Of a DNA stretch of 64,000 bases, positions 11,932 to 24,094 are shown in pieces (positions within the stretch are counted from its first letter, which is position 1; every line of letters starts with the position of its first letter). A program made the position numbers and the translations under genes. Source of the DNA: Hygrocybe punicea (taxonomy: Eukaryota; Basidiomycota; Agaricomycetes; Agaricales; Hygrophoraceae); NCBI GenBank assembly GCA_963556145.1, contig OY744468.1, forward strand, positions 2,852,001-2,916,000, in the 5' to 3' direction. Under the pieces are notes generated by a model. It was not told where the DNA came from and ran no database searches. It was given only the letters and a program-made list of their open reading frames with translations.

Positions 11932-12500
11932 CAGTTAACCTGTTGCTCCCTAAACATTTCTTTTATGACTGAGATGATTGCATGGTAATGCAACACAGAA
12001 GATATAATCATAAGAGAGGATGTTGATGAAGACTCAAGACACTCTATGTAGTTTTATTTTTTCTACTTTTATATTGCTAAGGTGAGAGGTGAGCTTATTA
12101 GTGTGAGAATTTGGTTGCTGGATTCGTATTGATTTGACGCTAGATGAATAACTTAGGGATAAGCTTAGATGAATCGGTTGATGGTAGACTGGTGTATTGC
12201 TGGGGTAACCAATGTTCGACTAATCTGAATGTTGGGACACTAGTTATATACATAATATCATGGAACAAACTAAATAGAATGGTATAGATTCCAATATGAC
12301 AAACAACTGACTAAACAGTCCAGTCTGATGATGAAGAGTAAATGACTAAGACCAACAAACAAAGACATATGATGACAAGATTACTATTTCAAACAATTAG
12401 AACAACATGCAATATAGAACATATGCTATATGTCTTATACCACATGTAACATGCTTTATGCAATTTAATGTTATTATTTACTTCATCATGAAAGTGAGGA
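11932..12500. other. AT-rich stretch within the kinase region, nothing recognised
   Basis: No conserved frame, apart from the minus-strand extension of the palindrome frame to about 12011. It separates the two kinase lobes and is presumably inserted or decayed DNA. Confidence 0.4.
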
Positions 12501-13115
12501 GAGGGAAAAAAGAACTCGTTCATGCCATGCGCAGCACTGGCCCACTAAACAAGTCACCTTGTTGAAGAGGTTGCCTACCGAGCTAAATTTCTGGCTTTTT
12601 GTCAGCACATACAATACCTGAAAATGAAGAATTTGGCTTTCATTGGTGATTTCCAGGGTATGTTGTGCTGGCTGATCACTTACACGCATTACTCACATCA
12701 TTGCCAGGTGGAAAATACCTATTGACAGACCCTCTAATAATTACTGCATCATATGTCCAACAAGCTACAAGTTGCCATCGAAAAACCCTCATATATTTAC
12801 AGGGAAACAGGAGAGATATTTTCTGATGGAAATTTGGCATCCACACATGCTCTGTTCACTCGAGAACATGCTTGCAATGAGTTCTGCAAGTTTTTCAAGC
12901 TCTCACCCTTCTCCTGCAGTATCCACAACAACACTGATCTGTTCCTCACTGACGATGACGATTCCATTCCTTGGGAACAAGAAAACACCAGCAAGAATGC
13001 CAGTGCTGATGGTATGGCGCCAATGGAGTTTTCAGTGGGCATCAGTTATGGAGAAGAAGGCAGCCATAAGGGTTTCATTGGTGAATAGCGACTACAAAGA
13101 AGCAAAGTGTGGTAC

Positions 13116-14980
13116 TCATAAATCCCTGTCATTACTACTGTCATCATCCAGTGTGAAATCAGCATATTCAGGTTCAATTTGCACATCTCCACTTGTAGAT
13201 CCAGATTCAATCAAGCTGCCAATATATTGTCCTTTGTGTCTGACCACATTGCCACTATTGTGGAATGGTTTCATGTTGGGTAGCAGTGGCATCCCATTTT
13301 CCTGTTCAAGTCAACTTGCCGAGTCTTGGTGAGAAGTGAGAATTGTGTCGAGCTGAGCATCCAGTGTGTCACGAAAGCATTGTAAGAGATTGCGATACAT
13401 ATCCCAAAATGTGTCTGATGTGACAACTGGCTGCCCAAGTTCTGTATAAAGCTTGCTGGCATGCTCATGAAAGAGTGGCAGCACAAGCTCAAAGACTGGA
13501 TGGTCTGGTGGTGCATATTCTGCTTCAATTTTGTCAAATAACTCCTTCGGTACAGGAATCTGAAAATATGATCAGAGTCTGGTCGTTGAGACAAGGAAAA
13601 GATTTTTTTAAAAAGAAACAGACCTTGAAGTCAAGTGCACCAAAGCAACCAGGATCGGCCTGGAATCAAGGCAGGGATACCATGTGGAAGAATCTTGTTC
13701 TTAATGGCATGTGGAGCTGTCCCATCAATCTCAGCCTGCAGCCATGGGATTGCAAGCCATCGGAATACAAGACTAACTATCTTACAATGAGTCAAAGCAT
13801 TTGGAAACATCAAAAAGCTTACTTTTTGAGTACATCATTGACGTCGTACCACCCATTATGGACACCAAGTTCAAGAATGTCTTCAAATCCAGGAGAAAAA
13901 TCACGATTGAAGACAGACCATTTGATTTCAGACAAAATATTGTTGTGTTTTTGTGTGAAACAGTGCTGTAAGGTGTCCATAAGAGTTGGATCAAGGCGAT
14001 GCTGAATTAATGTATGGCTGTTGGCAACACCATTGTTTTGGTGCCCGGGTCACTTTGTGTAATACAGAGAAAACAAGCCATACCACCAATTCTTCAGCAA
14101 GTTTTGAGGTAGTATTGGACAATGAGCTTTGGATTTCTATTTGTCCACCAGATTTGCAACCAGTTTATCTCTCCAGAAAACACTTCAATTCTGGCATGCA
14201 GCCACAGGCCAAAGCGGCCCCATTTATCATGCTGATCTTGTGGCCATACATAATTGATGCTGGCAGCCCAAAAGTGCCTTCTCTTGAACCCTGGCTATGC
14301 TGCCTCTCAACAGCATCACGTTAAACAGTGTTCAGTAATCAGCTGATAACCTCCCTGTGAAGAGTGAATTAATACACCAAGTCAAGTTGAAAACACTGCT
14401 TACTGGGGTACATTATCCCCATGCAGTTCTTGCAATGCTTTGCATATAGATTCAGCACCACAGAGTGGGAAACACTTTTGGATTTCTGGCACTTTGTCAA
14501 ATATCGATTCCATTGTATGCTTTTGTTGATGTGTTGATAATAAACCCCAATCCTTGCAAAGTTGGCAAAGTGTGATCACACTAACAAGGGACCATGAGTA
14601 CATATGCATCATTTCAGGCCAACACATACCTTAAGCCATACCTTTCTGTGTCATAGTGAGACCTAAGGAGTTGTGTGATCTTTACATCCTTCAAGCCCAA
14701 CTCAAAGTAGCCAGTCAGAGGCCCACGAATGTCTTCTTCCAGGGCTAAGCAACAATGTTATGTACTCCACTTGGAGTAGTGTGAGGGTAAAAAGAAACTC
14801 ACACCATGGCTTGTGTTGGTTTCTTTGATGCATCTCCCTTGCACACAATGCTGGAACAAGGCAATTGTCGAACAATAACCATGTGAAAGGAATGTGATTA
14901 GGACATAAACAAACAACTTTGCACAATGGCATCCAGAACCACACACCCCACATCGCCCAAAAGCTTCTAACCCTTTGGGC
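13116..14980 (-). pseudogene. integrase-type transposase (fungal rve-like family), decayed
   Basis: Read on the minus strand. The N-terminal part (about 14950-14640) ends LGLKDVKITQLL, typical of a helix-turn-helix segment; after an intron follows WGLLSTHQQKHTMESIF...CGAESICKALQELHG (14570-14400). The catalytic core is at 14330-13780: W.QDQHDKWGRFGLWLH (first Asp), WWTNRNPKLI, TQSDPGT (second Asp), then SPGFEDILELG. A conserved block RWLAIPWLQAEIDG...NKILPHGIPALI (13775-13660) and, after an intron, PPDHPVFEL and a C-terminal acidic tail (EPEYADFTLDDDSS) end at a TGA at 13116-13118. The layout matches the roughly 500-aa integrase-core proteins abundant in mushroom genomes. Several internal stops and frameshifts. 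It ends 27 bp from the kinase stop. Confidence 0.83.
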
Positions 14981-15059
14981 TATTTTTTCCCTCTGGCATT
15001 TCCTATGTCGTTTCTTACTCTGCTCCTATGCTGCTTGTATGATACTTGCATAAGCCTCT

Positions 15060-16006
15060 CAAATTGTTTTCGCCCCGCTGCTATGGCATCCTCCGCACTT
15101 CTCCATGCCCTCTGCCTGCCCCTTGTCCCTCCTCCATTGGCACCCTACCTAAGCCCTCCAGTGCCTTCCTGCACCCTTCGGCACACTTACTGCACCCTCC
15201 TGTGCCCTCCCATGCCCTCCTATACATTCCCCTGCACCTTCCTGCACTTTCTGCACCCTCTCGCATGTCCTCACCCTTGCATACCCTTCTGCACCCTCCT
15301 GCAGCCTCCCATATGCTTTCTATGTCCTCCCACACCCTCCCATACATTCCCCTGCACCTTCCTGCACCTTCCTGCACCTCCTGCACCTCCTGTGCCTCCT
15401 GCACCCATCCTGTACCCTCCTGTACCCTCTCATGCCCTCCCATATATTCCGGCACCCTTCCATACCCTCCTACACCTTCCCATGCCCCCTGTGCCTTCCT
15501 GTACCCTCCCACACACATCCTGCACTTTTGTACTCTCCTGTGCCCTCCTGTGCCCTCCCTGTAACCTCTTGCACCCTTCAGTACCCTCCTGCACCCTCCC
15601 ACACCCCCATGTACCCTCCTGCATTCTCCTGCACTCTCCATGACCCCTCCTGAACTCTCCTGCACTCTCCTGGACCCCTCCTGCACTCTCCCTGCCTTCC
15701 TGCACCCTCTTTTCCCTCCTATGCCCTCCCACACCCTCTTGCATTCCCCCTGCACCTTCCCTGCACCCTTCTTGCACCCTCCCATGCCCTTCTCACACTC
15801 TGCCATCTTCAGATTATTTCTCCACTGTTGATATATAGTTACTCACAATTTTCAACTTGTTATCCTCTGTCATAGTGGCTTCACGAGCAAATTATGATAG
15901 GCAATCATTATTTGTGCTACATGTCACCATATAGTATTTGGGGTCCAGCATATGACTAAGGACAGCTGAGTTCAATGATAGGCAGATCACTCCGGGTTTC
16001 CATACC
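15060..16006 (-). repeat. right long inverted repeat with C-rich minisatellite
   Basis: Reverse-complement partner of 5179-5918. The + strand shows CCCTCCTGCACC-like units from about 15110 to 15790, so this copy carries more repeat units than the left one. The outer 170 bp are nearly identical to the left end, with single-base differences near the tip. Confidence 0.9.
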
Positions 16007-17689
16007 TTGATTGACTGAGCATCCACTGGCAATGACATCCTTCGTGAGTGGTGATTGCATCTGATATGGACATTGACAACTCATAACATGGTGACAGTAT
16101 GTTCATCATGTCATTAAGACTATTTCATGAAGGATAACCTAGCCTTCTCTCCGCCAACAGAGGTTTTGGTGTACATTATAAAGCACCTCCAAAAAAAGTG
16201 TTCCACACAGATCCATGAAGTATTTTACATATCTTTAGCTATTCCACTTTCATCTCATGTGAGGTACAGGTCATGTCAAAGCCCAACAAAAACCCCTGTT
16301 CTATCTGACGCTTCATTGATCTCTATACATTTGTTCCACTCATCTCGGATAACCTGAAAGTCATGGACTTCACTACTTTTCATGATGGTGTCCACTCCAA
16401 GTTCCTCAATGGTTCCTGGACTGCTGTATGCTCTGGCGTCAATGCAGAAGCAGTCATCTACAATGCGATGGCACTCACACCTAAGGACTGACCTCAGTAT
16501 CAGACTCTGGATGTCTCAACACTGCATCACTCTGAGTGACACTTGTGGAGTTTGCCCACCCAGATGATCACCTCAGTCCTCTCTCTACTCCTGCATCATG
16601 TAAAGGATATCAAGAACAGAACTCAAGAAATTAAGCTTGCAAAATACCTCCACAAATTGCTGACAAAGGAAGGATCAGGTAGTTATGGAAGAGGCCCTTT
16701 GAGCAGTCCAGGGGACTTAGGTGGGGGCTTGGGAACTGGGAACGAGGAATTTGGGGGACTTTTTTTAACAGGGGGGGTGCCAGGATTGCTGACTTCCATC
16801 ACCAGACAGGTGAGTTGTCATGGGGTTTTCATATCTGTATTCCACTCTGATGTGAATGTCTCCATATCGTCAGTTGGGCTTACAAAGACAAATAACCTTC
16901 CACTAGGTAGATGCACCCATAGCATCAGTCATCTTTCCATGCTGCTCGTGCCAATTCCTCCCATAATGAACATTCGCAACTGGGGCTGGCCTTCAGTTGC
17001 TGTCCAACCTATTCAAAACCCTCATGCTACACGAGTACCAGAAGCACTTCTCTGTCTAGCGAGAACTGTCCTCCATCTTATGCGATCAATTTTGTAGGTT
17101 CATGGTGGTGTGTTCAGGATGATTATGATAGATCTTTTATAGCTGGCATACCCTTATCATGATATATAGTTTTTCCCAATATGCACAGGAGTGACTGTGA
17201 GATTATAAGACTGCTTTTATACCACAGACTTCCAAAGCCATCAGAAATATGTGAACAAGACATAGGGGGTGTACTTGAGTTGGGGGTAGTCAAAAACTGC
17301 AGGGAGAGGCCTGTATTGGGTGTTGAAAAACTGAGGGGTGGGGGTCAGGGAATAAGATGTCAGCATGAGGCAATGGAAAGTCTGATTGCTTTGAGGATTC
17401 ACTGCATAAGTTTGCAGGAAGTTTGTGATGCACCCCATGACAAGCCTCACATTTGACAAAAGCCGCTTGACATCAAGTATGCAATCACTGCTGCCAATAT
17501 CCACACCACAATTTTCTGGAGATTTGCACAAACACTTTTGTTTGGACTAGTGACAATGCACTGCATGTAGTAGTAGCAGTAGCAGAGAAACCCAAAAGTG
17601 CAGGTGAGACCATGAAGAAAAGGGCACATACACCCCCTGCAATGCATGTTGATCCCATTTTGGAAATACTGCAGGTTGACCTGTACCCA
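16007..17689. other. degenerate sequence, probably transposon-derived, no clear gene
   Basis: Plus-strand frames near 16380-16600 (HDGVHSKFLNGSWTAVCSG, ...ALTPKD) look formerly coding but are broken by stops. I cannot assign a family. A G-rich patch lies at 16690-16790. Confidence 0.4.
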
Positions 17690-18258
17690 TGGTCAACACT
17701 AGTGCTGAGTTTGACCACTCATATGCCACGGATGGTGAAGTTGAGTTGGCTGACACAGGATGTCTCACGAACACCAATGGAAATGCTGCTGCCAAGCTGG
17801 ACAACATGTTCAATTCCCTGGCAACATTGGCTCCCCCTGCCAAAACTGAACTACACAATGACCTTCACCGTTATCTCTCCGCCGATGTCGAAGACGTTCA
17901 CGATGCTATTAGTTGGTGGCACAGCAAGCACACTACCTTCCCCAAACTCTCAAGAATGGCCTTAGGTTACTTGTCTATCCCAGGTATGTCTCGAGACCTT
18001 ATTTTGTACTATTCTCACTCCTTCCTTGCAGCAACATCTGTTGATGTTGAGCATATATTCAGCAAGGGCCAGCTCATTCTCACACACACACAAAGTCAGC
18101 TCTTGGTGCAGAGAACCCAGGCACTCCTTTGCTTAGGATTCTGGACCTCCCACAACTTAGTGAAGGATGTGGATGTTGGTGCAGTCAGCCGGATGCACGA
18201 TATTGACAGCAATGAGATAATATTACAGGCCAGGTGGGATTCTATCCCAAAAAAATGA
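17690..18258 (+). pseudogene. hAT transposase, C-terminal dimerisation fragment
   Basis: The segment carries the hAT dimerisation domain: ELHNDLHRYLSADVEDVHDA, WW..K....PKLSRMALGYLSIP, and after a 48-bp intron (17984-18031) ATSVDVEHIFSKGQLIL...RTQALLCLGFW. The final stop is at 18256. No RNase-H core is recognisable upstream, so this is a 5'-truncated copy. It belongs to a different subfamily from the two other hAT genes in the window, judging by the dimerisation motif. Confidence 0.8.
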
Positions 18259-18417
18259 TGTGTAGTTACAGTAATGCTATTATGCGGCCCCTTGGTACTT
18301 GATTCGTCGCTTAGAGGGATTTATCCATCGCTAAGAGAGAATATCCATATCCATACCTGTGGCATGGATCTGGATATGGATGGATACAGATACAGATATC
18401 AAATTTGGCACCCATGG

Positions 18418-18610
18418 ATAGTGTTTTAAAGTCTGGTCCATAGGACCAGCAAAAAACCGGAACTGGACCAGGACCCAACTGCTAAAAAACCAGACCATCG
18501 GTTGCGGTTCACCTGATTTGAAAATTTCCAGTTGCAGTTTCCTCATTAAGTCATATTTTAAGAAACTAGCCTGCAACCAGTTACAACCGGTTGCAACACA
18601 ACTTCACCAG
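18418..18610. repeat. MITE-like fragment with AGTGTTTTAAAGTC end
   Basis: TAGTGTTTTAAAGTCTGGTCC at 18419 is matched in reverse complement near 27745 (GGACTTTAAAACACTA). Both sites adjoin sequence rich in CTGGTC/AACCGG motifs. The other ends are not clear. Confidence 0.45.
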
Positions 18611-18971
18611 TTAAAATAATACATATATCTTACTGTCCAACACTTGCGTCCAAGCCTGTGTCCAAGCCAACATTGTATCTCACATTGTTCACATGGAGAA
18701 GGCTGACTCAGAGTTCAAGCGAATAAGATTGAGCTGAAACTGAGTTTTCTGAATTCACTATGGCTGGGTCAAGTAAAAACAAGAAAGTGCAAACCTCCAA
18801 GAAAAGAACTGCAGCAGCACCATCCAAAAAGAGTCACGGAAAACAACATGTTAACACAGACAGCTCGGATGATGCACCAGCCACTCGTCCAACAAAGAAA
18901 CAAGTCAGCTATCCCAGAAGAGGTTGATGACAGTGAACTCGAACCATCAGAGCCTGAAGTGGTCAAAGTGG

Positions 18972-19837
18972 TGTAGATGCGGGTTCTTGGTGGCTTTGGA
19001 ACTATATAAGAAGTAATGATCCTAACCAGAGTGGTGTCAGCGTAGAAGTGACTGTGGATAATCAGTGTCACGGATAATAGTAAAGGAAGGGAATGTAAGT
19101 AAAAGTAAAGCCACGGCATAAAACTGGACTAATAATAACAAACCCGGCGATGGACGGTCTGAAAACAGATAAATAACGATGAACCCGACGATGCCAACGA
19201 TGTCGGGTACGGCAGGTCGGGTCGGGTCGGGTCAGAAACGATGAATGAGTAAGGGAACAACGATAAAGACAACGAAGTGAACTACAAAAAGGCTAAGGGT
19301 TTACAAGGACGAGCATTTGAAGTGATTAAAAAGATTCTGACTATGAGGGAAATGGGGACTAATGGTATCTTTTTTTGTATGGTCGTCGGGGACCATTTTT
19401 ATAGTACATGTGTGTGTAGCTACTTTTGGACATGTCTACTTCAGCCAATGGTAAGCTACAAAGAAAGGTTGGAATGGGGATGTGGAAAGGGGGGTTGCAA
19501 AGTGACGAAGACAGGAATATGGAGGGGAAAATGAATATCCATGAAAAGATGTGAAATGTCCTACATATCTCCGAAAGGATGAGGGGATGAACAAATAAGG
19601 TAAGTCCGATGTCGGGGATTGAGTCCAATGAGATCCATCTTCTAGCATTGGAACTCCGGGGCTTATGAGGCTGCCAGATTTGGTCCGAGAGCGGCTGTGA
19701 CGAAGCAGCATACGTCGGGTCACATCGGTCACATCAGGTTACGTCGGGTTCGAATGTGAGTTGAATGGAGGCAGCGGGTTCATCTGGATTTGTGATATAT
19801 CGACGATACGGACTCAGAGGGACGTCGAGTCTCTACA
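18972..19837 (+). mobile_element. 866-bp solo LTR (family B, copy 1)
   Basis: Begins TGTAGATGCGGGTTC, ends GTCGAGTCTCTACA. Flanks are GTGG (18968-18971) and GCGG (19838-19841), a 4-bp duplication with one C/T difference at a CpG. It interrupts the N-terminal region of the hAT transposase. Two more copies in the same orientation lie at 57082-58411 and 62935-63828. The arrays CGGGTCGGGTCGGG near 19215 and CACATCGGTCACATC near 19725 are part of the LTR. Confidence 0.87.
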
Positions 19838-21686
19838 GCGGAAGACAAGCCAATCCTTGTTGAAGATCAACAGGGTGATAGCGATGTAAGTGAATGGACC
19901 AGATTATTTGATAGGTTTAAATATATTTACTTACCTTTCAAAACTCAGGACGATCCAGATGACATTCACTGAATTGCAATTTCTAATCAGAACAATGTGA
20001 AGTCAGAATCAATGCGTGATATACTCACCATCTTCACAGATAAGGTCACTGTGAAGTTCAATCACAAAGGTGGTAAGGTTGATACACTAAAAGGCCACTG
20101 ATGTAAGGTATGCAAGTGAGTGTCTTGGTTCAATATGTCAACAGTTAGATCAACAAAATTTTGGCAGGGCTGACAATGCAAACATTAAGTGGCATGGCCT
20201 GCACAAGTGTTTTCATATTGGTGGCAACTTGTCACATCGCCAGCATATACGTCAACATTATGAAATATACAAGGCACATTGTGAGAATGAGAAGCTCTTA
20301 ACTCACCACTGGGCAATTCCACAGTCAATCTGGTTGGAGATGAAGAAAAAATGGCAGGGTGCAGGTGGGGGTCAACAAGGGAAATTAGATAACATTTTCA
20401 ACAAAATTGATGGGCCTTTAGACTTTACATGGGAAGGCATTTTGCATGCAGTTGCCAAGTATATTGTGTGCGATGATCAGGTAGGATGCCAGACATTTAA
20501 GATTGATGTTGATTTGATAAGGATTTCCAGTCACTCACAGTGGCTAGTAAGCCTTCATTTTGGAACTGTCTTGTTGCCATGAGGCCAAAATCCATGAGAA
20601 AGATCTTCCCTCTTCACACGACATCACCACCTATATCCACAACAAATTCATTCAGCTGCTTGAGGATTTCAAAAAGAGAATATTGGTGACTCAATGGTAG
20701 CACTTGTTTTTGGCACTTGCTTATACACAGTTTCACAGGCTGCACCTGGCAAAGTTTCCATGACAATTGATGCATGGTCAGCTGATACAACAGAGGTGTC
20801 CTTTGTGGGAGTCACAGGTCACTGGATTGAAGTACAAGGTGAAAAATGGTCACTCAAGTCTGAGGTCCTTGGACTTTGAGGGATTTCAGGCCAACACACC
20901 GGAGAAAATCTTGGCAAGTATTTTGTTGGAATATGCGAACGTGTTGGGATCATTACTAGTAAAGATGTCAAGGTGTGTAACCCGCTGATGCTACATTGTG
21001 TTTTTCCTTCACAAAGCACACAGCTTTATTTCATGATGGCTGATAACACATCAAACAACAACACCACCTGTGCTAAGGTTGAACATATTCTTACACGGCG
21101 TAAACTTGAACCATGGAAAGCAGATGAGCACCAGCTTCCATATGTCATACAATACCCTTGTTACCTTTACTCATATCCTCTAGATGTCTTGGTCATGTTG
21201 TCAATCTCGGCACCATTGATGTTATGTCCCACATTACCAAAATTGCTGCGATTGAGACCACAACAGCGATATGGGAGTATGACCCTTTGTTACCCAACAA
21301 CAGAGTCCTTGGCAACTCCTTGGACATTATCTCTACCATTTGTACACTGGCAATCACAGCAAGCTTGAGATCAATGATGGAACTTTGTCTCTCAAAATTC
21401 ACAGGTTCAGTCCTCTGGTCAACACATTAAATACTTCGAAAAGCTCCAGATCCAGTGTGCAATTACCATGCCACTCAAAATCCCACTACATGGCAACACA
21501 TGATGGGTGTCTGCATACGGAATGTTGGCTCGTGCACACCAGTTGCAACAGGTTTGTTCCTAGTATTCCAATCATTCTTTTTTTACACCTTTCTTTCAGC
21601 CCATCAAATTATTCATTGCATCAGCGGATGAGTTGTATGGCCCTATCACAACTGTTCGCAAGGATGGTTGACTGGTGAAACACATC

Positions 21687-22440
21687 TAGTTAATGGCACG
21701 GGTAACCCCCAGGTACAACTGGGTGTACCTGTACCTGTACCTGGCTTTACCTGTACCCATGGCGATGGGTACAGGTTCTAGTGGGTATGGGTCAGGTACG
21801 CCTAGTTACCCGGGGGTATCCCACCACAATGTGGTGGGGTGCTGGTGAGGTGTCACCGGTGAGGTCTCGAACCCCCTGCAACCTCGCGAATGCAGCCCAA
21901 CGTCAATTGACGTTGGGGTTGCGTACTCGCGAGGTGTTGGCCAGGGGGGCGGGGACCTGGGCACTGGTGCCTGAAACCTCGTGAATGGCACAGGAGTGCC
22001 ACTCGTGAGGTTTTAGTGGGGGGTGGGGGCATGCAATTGTGGTTCCTGTAACCTTGTGAATGGCACACTGACGTTGGTGTGCTGTTTGTGAGGTGTTAGC
22101 GGGGGTGTGAACGAGACGTGGGGGGTGGGGACCTGCTGTCGTGGTTTGCTGTTATTGTCATTGAATTAGTTTGTATAATATAAAAAGTAAAAAAAATTGA
22201 CATACCTGGTGCAGCGGGAGTGGGTGCACCACTCCCCGCTGCTGTTCCTGTCATCTCCTACCTGTGTCTACCGCCGTTTCGTTGTCGTTTCGTTGTGCTC
22301 GTCATTGTTGTTGAAGGAAATCATATGTCATGGGACTGTGACAGTACCCGTGAGCTAACCCGATGTGGCTACCCATACCCATACCCGGGCCTACCCATAG
22401 GAAATACCCGCATGGGTTCATGTACCCATGCAATACACTA
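21687..22440. mobile_element. 754-bp non-autonomous hAT-type element
   Basis: Flanked by the perfect 8-bp duplication AACACATC (21679-21686 and 22441-22448). Ends TAGTTAATGGCACGGGTA / TACCCATGCAATACACTA form an imperfect inverted repeat. Subterminal stretches are repeats of GGTACCTGTACC / ACCCATACCC. The middle contains several units built on AACCTCGCGAATGC...GCGAGGTGTT inverted motifs. No coding capacity. It sits inside the hAT transposase gene at 18760-24547. Confidence 0.9.
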
Positions 22441-23166
22441 AACACATCCCATGGTCTGCGTTTCAACTCAGGGAATCAGACTGGGTTCGAGTTCTGGATG
22501 TCGAGACCATTATCGCAGTATGTTACTAATAATATAGCCATCCATTATGCTAATGTCAATACAACACAGGATGCGAATAAATATCAGCAGCATTTCTCTG
22601 CAGATAAAAAGCCAACCCTATGGCGTGCTATTCCTGCTATTGAGCAATTACTAACAGCCTGGGAGACAAAGTGTGATGATCCCAAGTACAAACTCTACAA
22701 GACTGCCTTGCAAGATGGCATCACTAAAATCACAAAATACTATTCTCACTTTGACAAGAAACCATCCTATATTTTGGCATTATGTATGTATCTCACACTC
22801 ATTTTAAAAATGGAGGCAAACTTCGCAAATTATAGTATTGCATCTTTATTATAAGCTGAGCTACATTGAGATGGCATGAGGAGGTGCAGCCGAACAGGAA
22901 GCTGAGATTTTAAATGGCAATCCTAATGCAAAGAACTGGCATGAAGAGGCTCAGAAAGTCATCAAAAAAGCCATAAGTAAATATCTCAAACTGTTTGATG
23001 CCATCTAACACTGTTATAGATGCAGAAATACTATACCCATGCTCTGTAGCCTTAGGAAGTTCAACACCCACCCATGAGACTGCAAATGTCCTCAATGATG
23101 ACACCGATGACTTTGACTTACATTGCAAGACTCTACTCAACCAATCAATCCGCAATGAAGGGTTTA

Positions 23167-24094
23167 GGGAAATGCAGGGGTAATCCCAGGATACATTTGT
23201 CTGTATCCATACTCGTACTCCCCACAGATACGGATGCAATATCCACGGATTTTACCCACAGATTCACGATCAAAATGAGCCGGAGATCACCTGAAACGGT
23301 GTAGAGGCTCCGGGCCCTCTAGACCCGAATCCTCTTCATATCCCACTTCGTCCCCATCCAGTCCCATTCACGTATCGTCGATTCCGCCCGATTCCGGTCC
23401 TTTCCGTCGATTCTGCTCCGGATTCCGCCTCCGGAATCGTTCATATTCAAGATGCGATGTCTCTAACGACCCGGAATCAGTATGTATATAGTTACATATG
23501 ATATATCTTCGTTTCCCGTTACTTAGTACATAGCACCATTCCCCCTATACTCCGCTCCACCTCTCTACCATCAGTTACAGCCTTCGGTTGTAGTACATAG
23601 TTACTAGAGCACAGGATCTCTCCCAGTAGTATAAAAGATGTACCCTTATACTACAACCATATCATATCCCATCATAGAGAAAATACAGGTTATCGCTCCC
23701 CTTCAGTTCTATTTCTTAGTCCTCCCTTCATATCGTCTCCATATTAGTCTTCGTAACTCCACTCCCTACACTTCCCCTCTGATCCAGAACCCCTGGATTC
23801 GGGTTGGATTGACTAGACTATAGACAATAAACTCCTCTGATCACTTCTTAGCTGATCACCCTTTCCGTAGATTCCCATTCGGGTCTACAACCGAACTCGC
23901 CGTCACAACGGTCAAGAATTGACTGAGATAGAGTCCAATCAATGTTTAGTCTCTATCTCAGTCAATTCTTGACCGTTTTGGATGATCTCCGGCTCATTTT
24001 TAAGCCCACGGATACAAGAATCTGTATCCGTACTCGTACTCTTAAGAGTACGGATACCTGCGGAAAAGGATTCACCCTTATCCCTGCATTTCCC
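23167..24094. mobile_element. TA-MITE copy 2, split by a nested solo LTR
   Basis: Same element as 6990-7305, opposite orientation: GGGAAATGCAGGG ends, TA at 23165-23166 and 24095-24096. It is interrupted after ...CTGAAACGG by the solo LTR at 23300-23907. It interrupts the hAT gene upstream of its dimerisation domain. Confidence 0.9.
23300..23907 (-). mobile_element. 608-bp solo LTR nested in the TA-MITE
   Basis: Read on the minus strand it begins TGTGACGGCGAGTTCGG and ends GAGCCTCTACA. The 4-bp duplication ACGG flanks it (23296-23299 and 23908-23911); the intact MITE at 6990 shows the uninterrupted target. The end TCTACA and the 4-bp duplication resemble family B. Confidence 0.86.

Larger units (their letters stand above)
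6160..13088 (+). pseudogene. alpha-type protein kinase, interrupted by insertions
   Basis: Family: atypical (alpha) Ser/Thr kinases, expanded in Agaricomycetes. Pieces in order: an N-terminal zinc-ribbon-like segment (6200-6440) with CQCC and CEEC pairs; a helical middle (about 6825-6985 and 7330-7600, including a TGA in the segment after DWVEL); kinase N-lobe from about 8010, which continues across the solo LTR at 8149-9792 (ends reading VTLIF before, NPQVPSKYGSF after) and contains the candidate ATP-site lysine in VCMKQ; FVKYIGNSSAKPL near 10200; and the C-lobe from about 12550, with FCQHIQYLK, GDFQG and, after a short intron, LTDP, the metal/catalytic signature of alpha-kinases. The tail FSDGNLAS...ACNEFCKFF ends at a stop at 13086. 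Between 10240 and 12500 it is broken by repeats. Too damaged to be active here. Confidence 0.82.
5179..16006. mobile_element. putative two-gene transposon with long terminal inverted repeats (integrase + alpha-kinase)
   Basis: The two ends are inverted copies of each other. Starting at GTATGG.AACCCGGAGTGATC (5179 rightward; 16006 leftward) the match runs through about 190 bp of unique sequence and then a minisatellite of several hundred bp. Between the repeats lie a + strand alpha-kinase gene beginning next to the left repeat and a - strand integrase gene beginning next to the right repeat; they converge at about 13.1 kb. Both are degenerate. I see no obvious target-site duplication outside 5179/16006, so the exact ends are uncertain. 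Several younger elements are inserted inside. Interpreting the whole as one mobile unit is inference from symmetry and layout. Confidence 0.6.

Noticed and set aside
5179..16006. Interpretation as a Helitron or Starship-like element
   Set aside because: No Rep/helicase or tyrosine recombinase (DUF3435-type) motif is present; long inverted repeats and an integrase-type gene fit a cut-and-paste element better.
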